A program made the translations under genes and the position numbers. Positions 1-6,240 of a stretch of 36,686 bases of DNA are shown piece after piece. The notes beneath the pieces are model-generated. The model did not search any database and was not told where the DNA came from. It saw only the letters and a list, made by a program, of their open reading frames with translations. The DNA comes from Lachnospiraceae bacterium (GTDB lineage Bacteria; Bacillota; Clostridia; Lachnospirales; Lachnospiraceae). The DNA lies in NCBI GenBank assembly GCA_017467845.1, contig JAFUKH010000091.1, positions 1 through 36,686 on the forward strand, read 5' to 3'. Within the stretch, counting starts at the first letter, position 1, and every line of letters starts with the position of its first letter.

Positions 1-54
1 TCCGAACAGTCAAAGCTGTAATAGTATAGAAACAAATCCACAGTGCTTAATTAT

Positions 55-60
55 TATAAT
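55..60 (+). promoter_or_regulatory. candidate -10 element for the small holin-like gene
   Basis: A perfect TATAAT hexamer lies about 80 bases upstream of the small plus-strand ORF at 141. No good -35 hexamer is visible 16-18 bases upstream, and there is no TG extension, so this is a weak prediction. If used, transcription would start near 67 and give a leader containing two hairpins. Confidence 0.3.
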
Positions 61-99
61 GGAGTATTCAAAATTTCCCAAGAATTGGGAGAAGGGAGA

Positions 100-135
100 A
101 TAATCCAACTCCTCATTAGAGGATAATTGGATTAT
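100..135 (+). promoter_or_regulatory. leader hairpin enclosing a GAGG motif
   Basis: Bases 100-108 (ATAATCCAA) and 127-135 (TTGGATTAT) form a perfect 9-bp stem. Inside it, CCTC (111-114) pairs with GAGG (119-122) around an ATTA loop. The GAGG is the only Shine-Dalgarno-like motif near the ORF starting at 141, although it sits about 18 bases from the ATG. A second small stem, CCCAA/TTGGG, lies just upstream at about 78-90. Structured leaders that mask the ribosome site are typical of type I toxin mRNAs; that link is inference. Confidence 0.45.
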
Positions 136-140
136 ACGTG

Positions 141-284
141 ATGCGTATGAAAAATGATTTCAATTTTGAAGACTTAATGTCTTTTGGAATGTTCCTCTTA
201 GCACTGCTGACATTCATTTTAACCTTGTTATATGCTACAATGGCCCCTTGGCATCTCCGGCTTTCAAATAAGTCAAAGCCATAA
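141..284 (+). CDS. putative holin-like small hydrophobic peptide (type I toxin-like)
   Basis: This is a 47-residue ORF starting MRMKNDFNFEDLMSFGMF and ending at TAA 284; an alternative ATG lies at 147. It has a short polar N-terminus, one hydrophobic membrane segment (about residues 13-32, with an SFGMFLLALLTFI core) and a short tail ending in NKSKP. This architecture matches the family annotated as putative holin-like toxins (TxpA/Fst-like peptides), which insert into the membrane and are usually silenced by an antisense RNA. The leader folds into hairpins (78-90 and 100-135). No antisense RNA promoter could be identified with confidence. The tail after the membrane segment is longer than in typical members, so the ORF may be slightly degenerate. 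Function is inferred from size and hydropathy only. Confidence 0.5.
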   Translation: MRMKNDFNFEDLMSFGMFLLALLTFILTLLYATMAPWHLRLSNKSKP

Positions 285-694
285 GAAAACACCAATCACC
301 ATAGAATGTCTCCATATCTGTTCTTAGTGTCTCATGTGCATATAATGCATTCATTACACCTAGACTCCAAATGCACGCTTGTAAAATCCAAGCGTGCATT
401 GCATTATCAGCATAAGAGGGTATCATCATTATATAATTCTCTCATCCCCCGTATCATCACATTTTGCCTATGATTACACATATTATTTATTTCTTTCAGG
501 GTATCTGCATATTCTCTAACTCTTGATGCCCCGCTTCTTCAGAAATACGGGGCACTAGAATTATTCCCATCATGCAGTACCCTTTTCCTCCTCTTTTTTC
601 CCTGAAATCATCCTTTTTTTAGATTTTCCAGGGTATACAAAATGTGCAAACTTCCATATACCCCTGCCCCATAAATCTCGCATCATTCCTGTAC
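285..694. other. gene-free region with isolated hairpins
   Basis: No convincing gene is seen between the small peptide and the terminator of the response regulator. The region holds a perfect 12-bp inverted repeat (370-381 with 389-400), a 7-bp stem TGCCCCG/CGGGGCA (527-533 with 548-554), and a bulged stem at 600-633 with a T-rich loop. None is followed by a clear T-tract, so none is called a terminator. From about 570 to 640 the plus strand is strongly pyrimidine-rich. The content may be remnants of an older gene or RNA. Confidence 0.5.
370..400. repeat. perfect 12-bp inverted repeat
   Basis: AATGCACGCTTG at 370-381 is followed, after the 7-base loop TAAAATC, by its exact reverse complement at 389-400. 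There is no T-run on either side, so a standard intrinsic terminator is unlikely. It could be the hairpin of a small RNA or a protein binding site. Confidence 0.7.
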
Positions 695-733
695 AAAAAA
701 GAGACTTCTGGAAGTCAATCCTCCAAAAGCCTC
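695..733 (-). terminator. intrinsic terminator of the response regulator
   Basis: Read on the minus strand, a 14-bp stem (arms 720-733 and 701-714, with a few G-U pairs) closes a 5-base loop and is followed directly by six Ts (695-700). It begins 22 bases after the stop of the response regulator gene at 756 and is a canonical Rho-independent terminator. Confidence 0.88.
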
Positions 734-755
734 GCATCATCAAATATAAAACAGA

Positions 756-1430
756 TTACTCTTCCAGTTTGTACCCCATGCCCCACACGGTCTTAATAAT
801 ATTCCCCTTCTCTCCCATTTTACTGCGGAGTTTCTTTACGTGGGTATCAATGGTTCTTGCATCACCGAAGTAGTCATAATTCCAAACACTGTTCAGAATC
901 TTTTCTCGTGATAATGCAATTCCCTTATTCTCCATGAAGTAGGTAAGTAATTCAAATTCTTTATAGCTTAACTCAATCGGCTGCCCATCAATGGTGACCT
1001 GATGTGCCACTTTGTCGATGATAATGCCTGCGTACTCCAGCGTATCGTCACTATTCCCCTGTCCGCTGCGGCGAAGAATCGCCTCGATGCGTGCTACGAG
1101 GATTTTCGGGCTAAAGGGCTTGGCAATATATTCGTCTACACCCAACTTGAAGCCGGTAAGCTCATCCTGCTCGTCGGTTCTGGCGGTCAGCATGATGATG
1201 GGCACCTGAGAAAAGGCGCGGATTTCTTTACATACCTGCCAGCCATCCATCTTGGGCATCATGACATCCAATACGACAAGTGCAATATCCTTCTCCTTAA
1301 AAAAGGTATCTACCGCCTGTTCACCGTCTCCTGCCTCCAATACGTCATAGCCGCTCTTTGTCAGGAAATCTTTTACAAGCTTTCGCATTCTGCTTTCATC
1401 ATCTACAACTAATACTTTCAATCGTTCCAT
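756..1430 (-). CDS. OmpR/PhoB-family response regulator (orphan)
   Basis: The 224-residue product has an N-terminal receiver domain (about 1-115) and a C-terminal winged-helix DNA-binding domain (about 130-224). The acidic pair is DDE at 10-12, the phospho-acceptor is Asp55 in LVVLDVMMPKMDG, and the signal-relay Lys is in YIAKPF. The output domain ends in the family-typical VWGMGYKLEE. I place the start at the ATG at 1430 (MERLKVL), two codons inside another ATG at 1436; the upstream ribosome site is weak. No histidine kinase is adjacent, so the partner must be elsewhere. The gene lies downstream of thrC and a small membrane protein on the same strand and ends in its own terminator. The target genes cannot be told from the sequence. 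Confidence 0.95.
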   Translation of the reverse strand: MERLKVLVVDDESRMRKLVKDFLTKSGYDVLEAGDGEQAVDTFFKEKDIALVVLDVMMPKMDGWQVCKEIRAFSQVPIIMLTARTDEQDELTGFKLGVDEYIAKPFSPKILVARIEAILRRSGQGNSDDTLEYAGIIIDKVAHQVTIDGQPIELSYKEFELLTYFMENKGIALSREKILNSVWNYDYFGDARTIDTHVKKLRSKMGEKGNIIKTVWGMGYKLEE

Positions 1431-1451
1431 ATACACAACCTACTCTTTCGT

Positions 1452-1485
1452 CTACATAAAGGCATTGTACAACACTTTTATGTAG
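1452..1485. promoter_or_regulatory. inverted repeat upstream of the response regulator
   Basis: CTACATAAA (1452-1460) and TTTATGTAG (1477-1485) form a perfect 9-bp dyad separated by 16 bases in the 60-base gap before the response regulator. No T-tract follows it on the minus strand, so it is more likely an operator or an mRNA hairpin than a terminator. Autoregulation by the response regulator is possible but not shown. Confidence 0.5.
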
Positions 1486-1497
1486 AAATTGTGAAAA

Positions 1498-2037
1498 TTA
1501 CTCGCCGATTTTAAGCTTCAGTTCCTTTTCTCGGATTACCTGCTCACGCTCTGTAAGCTGCTGCTCCCAGGTTGCATAGCGATTTTCCAAGGCGGTCTCA
1601 TAGTTCAGAATATTGGGATTATCGCTGCTTAAAGCCACGTAGAACATAAAGGCAACTGCCATGGCAAGAAGAACATTCAGCGAAATAGAGAAGGTTATTC
1701 CCCATTTACGCTTTGCAATCTCCTCCTTGGTATCCGGTCTGCGGATGTTTTTCACCGTACGTACCGGAATGGGTGTGATGCTCTTGCCCAGCTTGTCCTT
1801 ATGGTTATTCAGGTAGTTCTGGAGATGCTTTAAATAAATAATGCCTACAGGAGTCCTGAATATCTGATCTGCTATGGCCTTTTCATAAATTGTATAGACC
1901 TGCTGCAGCTCTGAATAATTCAACTTTGACTCAATATAATCTACCTGCTTTTTTTCTTTTGTGGCAGTCTTGGCCTCTGCCTGATTTGGAAAAGAGAAGC
2001 CCTCCGCTTCAAATCCCTGCATATTCTGTGTATCCAT
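1498..2037 (-). CDS. single-pass membrane protein with C-terminal coiled coil, unknown function
   Basis: This 179-residue product is not assigned to a family. Residues 1-110 are hydrophilic and charged, with a helical stretch (about 38-90). One transmembrane helix follows at about 112-137 (IT FSISLNVLLAMAVAFMFYV region), and the tail (about 145-179) is rich in E, K, R and Q and looks like a short coiled coil. No signal peptide is seen. The start ATG follows an AGGGGATT ribosome site that overlaps the thrC end, and the 9-base gap to thrC indicates co-transcription. The arrangement would suit a membrane-tethered scaffold or sensor, but no function is claimed. Confidence 0.8.
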   Translation of the reverse strand: MDTQNMQGFEAEGFSFPNQAEAKTATKEKKQVDYIESKLNYSELQQVYTIYEKAIADQIFRTPVGIIYLKHLQNYLNNHKDKLGKSITPIPVRTVKNIRRPDTKEEIAKRKWGITFSISLNVLLAMAVAFMFYVALSSDNPNILNYETALENRYATWEQQLTEREQVIREKELKLKIGE

Positions 2038-2046
2038 AATCCCCTA

Positions 2047-3534
2047 TTACATTCCTAAGAAGTTTCTTACTACGGACTGCATCTCGTTTACTTCACATAC
2101 GTTGTCATGTACAATAGGTGCAGTACGGATTTCTTCGATTGCGTTTGGTACAGTTACATTTGCAATCTTAGAAAGTTCATCTACCAGCTCAAAATCTCCC
2201 TTTGCGCTCTCGCTCTGAAGAAGAGCCTCCATTACGCTTCTGGTGAACTTGAAAGGACTTGCGGTAGAAGCGATGACAGTCTTGGTCTCGTCCTTAGTAT
2301 CCTTTACATATTTCTCATATACTGTTGCCGCTACTGCGGTGTGGGTATCGATAACATAGCCACAGTTTTCATATAATGCATGAATGGTCTCTGCGGTCTC
2401 CGCCTCGGTAGCATAGTTGCCGTAGAAGTCCTGAAGCTGCTCTTTCATATCCTCGGTGATTTCATACTTACCGTTACCGTTTAATGCCGCCATCAGTTCA
2501 GCATTCTTCTCAGCGTCATTGCCGGCAATACGATAGATTAATCTCTCTAAGTTGCTGGAGATTAAGATATCCATAGAAGGAGAGCTGGTCAACATGAACT
2601 CTCTGTTTCTGTCGTAGGTTCCGGTGCTGAAGAAATCATATAATACCTTGTTGTCGTTGGATGCACAAATCAACTTTGCAATAGGAACACCCATATTCTT
2701 AGCATAAAATGCAGCTAAGATATTACCGAAGTTACCGGTAGGTACTACTACATTGATAGACTCGCCGTCCTGAATCTTTTCTTCACTAAGAAGCTTTGCG
2801 TAAGAATATACATAATATACAATCTGAGGAACAAGTCTACCGATATTGATAGAGTTTGCAGATGAGAACTGGAATCCCTTTTCATCCATTTCCTTTGCAA
2901 GTTCCTTATCAGAGAAAATCTTCTTAACGCCGGTCTGTGCATCATCGAAGTTACCATGGATACCAACTACAAGTGTGTTGCTCTCCTTCTGGGTAACCAT
3001 CTGCTTCTCTTGAATAGGGCTTACACCGTTCTTCGGATAGAATACGATGATTCTGGTACCTTCTACGCCTGCAAAGCCTGCAAGTGCAGCCTTTCCGGTA
3101 TCACCGGAGGTAGCGGTTAAGATTACGATCTCATTCTTGATATTGTTCTTCTTTGCAGAAGTGATAAGTAAGTGTGGCAGAATAGATAATGCCATATCCT
3201 TAAATGCAATGGTTGCACCATGGAAAAGCTCTAAGTAATATGCGCCCTTAGCTTCTACAAGGGGAGCGATTACTTCGGTGTCAAACTTGCTGTCATAAGC
3301 TCTTTCGATACAGTTCTTTAACTCTTCTTCGGTAAAGTCAGTTAAGAACAGCTTCATTACTTCATAGGCAACTTCCTTGTAACTCATCTTAGAAAGCTCT
3401 GCCAAGCTCTTGTCCAATGCCGGAATATGGTCCGGTACAAATAAACCGCCGTCATCAGATAATCCCTTTAAAATAGCTGTTGAAGCTTTTACCGGGTTAC
3501 CGCTTTTTCTGGTACTATTGTATAAAACTTCCAT
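2047..3534 (-). CDS. thrC: threonine synthase
   Basis: Threonine synthase is the PLP enzyme that converts O-phospho-L-homoserine to L-threonine and phosphate in the cytoplasm. The 495-residue length fits the long ThrC class (E. coli/yeast type). The N-terminus MEVLYNSTRKSGNPV is the substrate-binding lid typical of that class. The PLP Schiff-base lysine is in HGATIAFKDMALS, the phosphate-binding region is in LTATSGDTGKAALAGF, and VVPTGNFGNILAAFYAK is the conserved core motif. GAGGAGG sits four bases before the ATG, and a strong promoter lies at 3580-3608. The short leader leaves no room for a T-box or riboswitch. It is the first gene of the thrC-membrane protein-response regulator group. Confidence 0.97.
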   Translation of the reverse strand: MEVLYNSTRKSGNPVKASTAILKGLSDDGGLFVPDHIPALDKSLAELSKMSYKEVAYEVMKLFLTDFTEEELKNCIERAYDSKFDTEVIAPLVEAKGAYYLELFHGATIAFKDMALSILPHLLITSAKKNNIKNEIVILTATSGDTGKAALAGFAGVEGTRIIVFYPKNGVSPIQEKQMVTQKESNTLVVGIHGNFDDAQTGVKKIFSDKELAKEMDEKGFQFSSANSINIGRLVPQIVYYVYSYAKLLSEEKIQDGESINVVVPTGNFGNILAAFYAKNMGVPIAKLICASNDNKVLYDFFSTGTYDRNREFMLTSSPSMDILISSNLERLIYRIAGNDAEKNAELMAALNGNGKYEITEDMKEQLQDFYGNYATEAETAETIHALYENCGYVIDTHTAVAATVYEKYVKDTKDETKTVIASTASPFKFTRSVMEALLQSESAKGDFELVDELSKIANVTVPNAIEEIRTAPIVHDNVCEVNEMQSVVRNFLGM

Positions 3535-3579
3535 ATTTTCCTCCTCATGTGTACAACCACATTTTAATATATTAGGTGG

Positions 3580-3608
3580 AGTATACCACAGAAAACACTT
3601 TAGCGCAA
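3580..3608 (-). promoter_or_regulatory. sigma-A-type promoter of thrC
   Basis: On the minus strand, TTGCGC (3603-3608) and TATACT (3580-3585) are separated by exactly 17 bases. The -10 matches consensus at five of six positions. Initiation near 3573 would give a leader of roughly 40 bases ending in GAGGAGG. Confidence 0.75.
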
Positions 3609-3614
3609 TAACTC

Positions 3615-4190
3615 CTAAAAGAAAAACTCATGCCCGCCGTGCTTAAAAAGGAAGGTGAGATGTCTGTCAAACCAGCGCATATTGTCGGAATCTGCACTGG
3701 AACGGGCAGCGAAGTAAAGTGCGCCCTGAGATAAATCCTCCCCCGACAGTGCCCGATTCACCGCCTCAATGGTATCCTCCGACACCTCAACAGTATAATA
3801 TCGTCCGTCCGCAACAGGTGAGAACTGGGTCACCTTTCCGTTTTTCTGAAAAATTACTTCCTCTATGGTGTCCGGGAATTTATCACTCTCCACCCGGTTA
3901 AGTACCACATTGGCTACCAGAATCTTTCCTTCTGTATCCTCTCCACCAGCCTCTGCCTCCACAATTCTAAGAAGCATCTCATACTCTTCCGCAGAAATAT
4001 CACAAGGTAGAATTTCTCTGGTAATAGTTCCGTAATCAATCACCCGCTGCTGAGAGGAAACACTGGTGACAATGCCCAAGGTTTTCTCCCTATTATCAAC
4101 CGTCACCTCCGCCTCTGCCCCATTATATGTAAAAGCTCCAACTAAGAGCAGCTGCATGAGCATGATGATTATAATGCCCTTACGACACAT
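3615..4190 (-). CDS. secreted cell wall hydrolase, SleB/Hydrolase_2 family
   Basis: The product has 191 residues. Residues 1-27 form a signal peptide (MCRKGIIIIMLMQLLLVGAF...GAEA). The C-terminal half (about 68-191) is a SleB-like hydrolase domain: EEYEMLLRIVEAEAGGED carries the conserved catalytic-type glutamate, followed by KILVANVVLNRV, the QFSPVADGRY segment and GALYFAARSS. SleB-type enzymes are lytic transglycosylases acting on spore cortex or vegetative peptidoglycan. The family also includes non-sporulation enzymes, so the role is left general. AGGAGGG precedes the ATG. It is divergent from the AP2-type gene, and the two share a 100-base promoter region with nested palindromes. Confidence 0.88.
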   Translation of the reverse strand: MCRKGIIIIMLMQLLLVGAFTYNGAEAEVTVDNREKTLGIVTSVSSQQRVIDYGTITREILPCDISAEEYEMLLRIVEAEAGGEDTEGKILVANVVLNRVESDKFPDTIEEVIFQKNGKVTQFSPVADGRYYTVEVSEDTIEAVNRALSGEDLSQGALYFAARSSADSDNMRWFDRHLTFLFKHGGHEFFF

Positions 4191-4235
4191 ATTAGTCCCT
4201 CCTAAAAAAACAAACTATGCATACAATATATATAT

Positions 4236-4247
4236 GGGACTTGTCCC
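4236..4247. promoter_or_regulatory. 12-base palindrome in divergent promoter region (candidate operator)
   Basis: GGGAC-TT-GTCCC is a perfect inverted repeat about 11 bases upstream of the plus-strand TATAAT, covering the expected -35 position. It also lies inside the possible minus-strand promoter of the hydrolase. A repressor bound here could affect both genes; the regulator is unknown. Confidence 0.5.
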
Positions 4248-4254
4248 GATTATA

Positions 4255-4263
4255 TGCTATAAT
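4255..4263 (+). promoter_or_regulatory. extended -10 promoter of the AP2-type gene
   Basis: TGC-TATAAT (4255-4263) is a perfect -10 with the TGn extension, which makes a recognisable -35 dispensable. The hexamer is part of a second dyad, GATTATA-TGC-TATAATC (4248-4264), so a TATAAT-like sequence is also present on the minus strand facing the hydrolase gene. An AAGGAG ribosome site follows at about 4279-4284. Confidence 0.7.
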
Positions 4264-4291
4264 CATATAAGGATTTTTTAAGGAGACCAGT

Positions 4292-5083
4292 ATGAACGGA
4301 GTATATACAGCGACCAAAAAAAACGGAGAAACATATTACCGTTCCTCCATTACGTATAAAAGAAAACATATCAGTCTGGGAAGCTACCACAATGAGCTCT
4401 TGGCTCATCTGGCTTATCGTGCTGCCGCAGGTATTCTTTCCCCAGATTCTACGGTCACTATCGAAGATTACCGGGATACCTCTGTTCTGGATTTCGAGAA
4501 GTGGGTCATACTGATTAATTTCCGTGATAATAATATTTATCTTGGGAATCCCATCTATGTAAGACCCAAGTTCTTCCTGTATTATCTCTCACCGGAGCAT
4601 GTCCTGAAATTCGATACTGACGATTTATTCTATTACTCGTCCCACAAGATTATGTGTCGTGGCAATCACTATTTTGTTGCTGACTACGGCATGCAGGTGA
4701 ATATTGCCTCCCGTTACGGTATTAAGAACTACGCCGTTCCCGGCAAGGATTTTGAATTCTTAAACGGAGACTCCTGCGACTTCCGCCGTGAGAATCTTCT
4801 TATTAAGAATACCTACCACGGTGTGCGCACTATTCAAGAGAAAGGTGTCTATAAATATGCTGTGCGCATTCATATCAACGGTTACTTCAAGGTAGGCGTG
4901 TATAGCGACATTACCCACGCAGCCATTGCATATAATAAGGCCGTCGATGTCCTCCATCAAAACGGCCTTAAGAAAAACTATAGTATTAATTATGTGGACT
5001 CCGTATCTCCCAGAGAATATGCTGAAATCTACTCTTCTCTGAAAATCTCCAAAAAGATTTTGGAATACAAGCCATCCACTTAA
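4292..5083 (+). CDS. AP2-domain protein with degenerate HNH-like core
   Basis: The product has 263 residues and no signal peptide or membrane segment. Residues 3-49 (GVYTATKKNGETYYRSSITY...LGSYHNELLAHLAYRAAA) and 177-236 (GVRTIQEKGVYKYAVRIHIN...VGVYSDITHAAIAYNKAV) both resemble AP2 DNA-binding domains: a three-stranded sheet with RxxI/R-I repeats, then an alanine-rich helix. The middle (about 98-176) resembles HNH homing-endonuclease cores: its end, FLNGDSCDFRRENLLI, aligns with the DHINGD...DNRRENL motif, but the catalytic His is absent (FLN instead of DHIN). This suggests a homing endonuclease that lost nuclease activity and was kept as a DNA-binding protein. It has its own strong promoter and no phage genes nearby. 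The AP2 call is from motif reading and moderately sure; the regulatory role is inference. Confidence 0.72.
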   Translation: MNGVYTATKKNGETYYRSSITYKRKHISLGSYHNELLAHLAYRAAAGILSPDSTVTIEDYRDTSVLDFEKWVILINFRDNNIYLGNPIYVRPKFFLYYLSPEHVLKFDTDDLFYYSSHKIMCRGNHYFVADYGMQVNIASRYGIKNYAVPGKDFEFLNGDSCDFRRENLLIKNTYHGVRTIQEKGVYKYAVRIHINGYFKVGVYSDITHAAIAYNKAVDVLHQNGLKKNYSINYVDSVSPREYAEIYSSLKISKKILEYKPST

Positions 5084-5120
5084 GAAGGAGTGTCACTGAG
5101 TGCGTCTATGCCCTCTTAAA

Positions 5121-6212
5121 TTACTTCTCCGAATAATCGATAAAGCTGATGTTCATATTGGTATATCCGGAGATTCCATCCACCATCCCGGTATCAGAGT
5201 ACTGCCACATGGTAAACTGGTATGGATAATCCGGAATATCCTGATGCTGTGAAAGCCATACATCATACTCGGTTAGTCTTGACATATCAATCTCTGCCAC
5301 AAGCCATTCCTTGTCTCCGTAAAGCATGGGCAGGTAGCCTGCTGCTTTAATTGTTTCAAGGAATTTTTTGGTAATGGTTGTCTTATCTGCCTTAGATGCC
5401 ACACGCTCAATTCGGGCGGTATCATTGTCCACATAATCCATTATCATTGCCACCGGATATTCAATATCAAATCCCTGAAGATTCTGAATCACCAGATTCG
5501 CTTCTTCCTCTGCCTCTGCCTCATTGATTGCCTGGGAGAAAAAGTATACCCCAACGTCTAGTCCCGCATCGGAAGCCCGCTTCACATTCTCGGTAAAATA
5601 CTCATCCAAAATAAGCTGACCGCTGCCGTATCCTCTGGCACCGGCACGCACCATAACAAAGTTTATACCATCCTTCTTTACCTTATTGAAATCAATATAT
5701 TCTTCATCCTCCGATACATCAATTCCCACATAAGAAATCTGCTTACTGTCCACATAATATTTCATTCGGTCTGACTGACATACCAGCATGGTAAAATCGT
5801 ATTCATGCTTGGGTAGATAAGGACTAATCAAAACCCACTCTTCTTCACCATCTCTGTTTAATATCTTCGTATGCTTTCCGTCTTCGCTGGGAGCCAGCAC
5901 CTCTACAGTCGCCTTTGGAGCCTCCGTAGGCTTCGGTGTGGCAGTAGGTTCCGGATACAGATCCCAAAAATCAAAGTCTTCCGGGGAAGCATTGGAGTCC
6001 CCAATCAGCTCCTTGGTATCGGGATATCCGTCGTCACTATCTGCCTGACTACTTGCTACGGGCAAAGTTTTATTTCCTCCATCCAGCATATCTGAATTCA
6101 AAAATAACACAAATGCCAATAAAAGGAGCACAAAGCTTACTACAATCACGATTGCAGATACGATACTCGGTGTTAATCCTTCTCTCTCTTCTCTTTCATC
6201 GGGAAGTCTCAT
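5121..6212 (-). CDS. membrane-anchored GH25-like muramidase homologue, catalytic Glu replaced
   Basis: The product has 363 residues. One N-terminal membrane anchor (about 16-38) is followed by an acidic and Pro/Thr-rich linker (about 45-105, with PTATPKPTEAPK) and a GH25 (lysozyme-like, N-acetylmuramidase) domain from about 160 to the end. GH25 hallmarks are GIDVSEDEEYIDFNKVKKDG with Asp165, FVMVRAGARGYGSG, AGLDVGVYFFSQA and the C-terminal YQFTMWQYS. The catalytic DxE pair is altered: the sequence at 259-261 is Asp-Tyr-Val, so the acid/base glutamate is Val261 (codon GTG at 5430-5432). It may be a non-catalytic peptidoglycan binder or work by another residue. The ribosome site is AGGAGGGG. 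It sits 28 bases after rnfB, so it may be read with the rnf operon. Confidence 0.85.
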   Translation of the reverse strand: MRLPDEREEREGLTPSIVSAIVIVVSFVLLLLAFVLFLNSDMLDGGNKTLPVASSQADSDDGYPDTKELIGDSNASPEDFDFWDLYPEPTATPKPTEAPKATVEVLAPSEDGKHTKILNRDGEEEWVLISPYLPKHEYDFTMLVCQSDRMKYYVDSKQISYVGIDVSEDEEYIDFNKVKKDGINFVMVRAGARGYGSGQLILDEYFTENVKRASDAGLDVGVYFFSQAINEAEAEEEANLVIQNLQGFDIEYPVAMIMDYVDNDTARIERVASKADKTTITKKFLETIKAAGYLPMLYGDKEWLVAEIDMSRLTEYDVWLSQHQDIPDYPYQFTMWQYSDTGMVDGISGYTNMNISFIDYSEK

Positions 6213-6240
6213 CCTCGCGCCCCTCCTTTCTAAATCTAGT

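Noticed and set aside
235-429. 64-residue minus-strand ORF starting MMIPSYADNAMHAW
   Set aside because: It has no ribosome site, contains the 12-bp palindrome (370-400), overlaps the end of the plus-strand small peptide and has no recognisable features. It reads as a chance frame.
496-573. 25-residue minus-strand ORF (MMGIILVPRISEE...) with GAGGAGG upstream at 587-593
   Set aside because: The Shine-Dalgarno is 13 bases from the ATG, too far. The peptide resembles nothing known and contains the 527-554 hairpin. It is probably chance in a purine-rich minus-strand stretch.
1002-1412. 136-residue plus-strand ORF
   Set aside because: It lies entirely within the response regulator coding region, antisense, and has no ribosome site or domain.
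3535-3579. T-box or riboswitch before thrC
   Set aside because: The promoter at 3580-3608 leaves a leader of only about 40 bases, too short for either.
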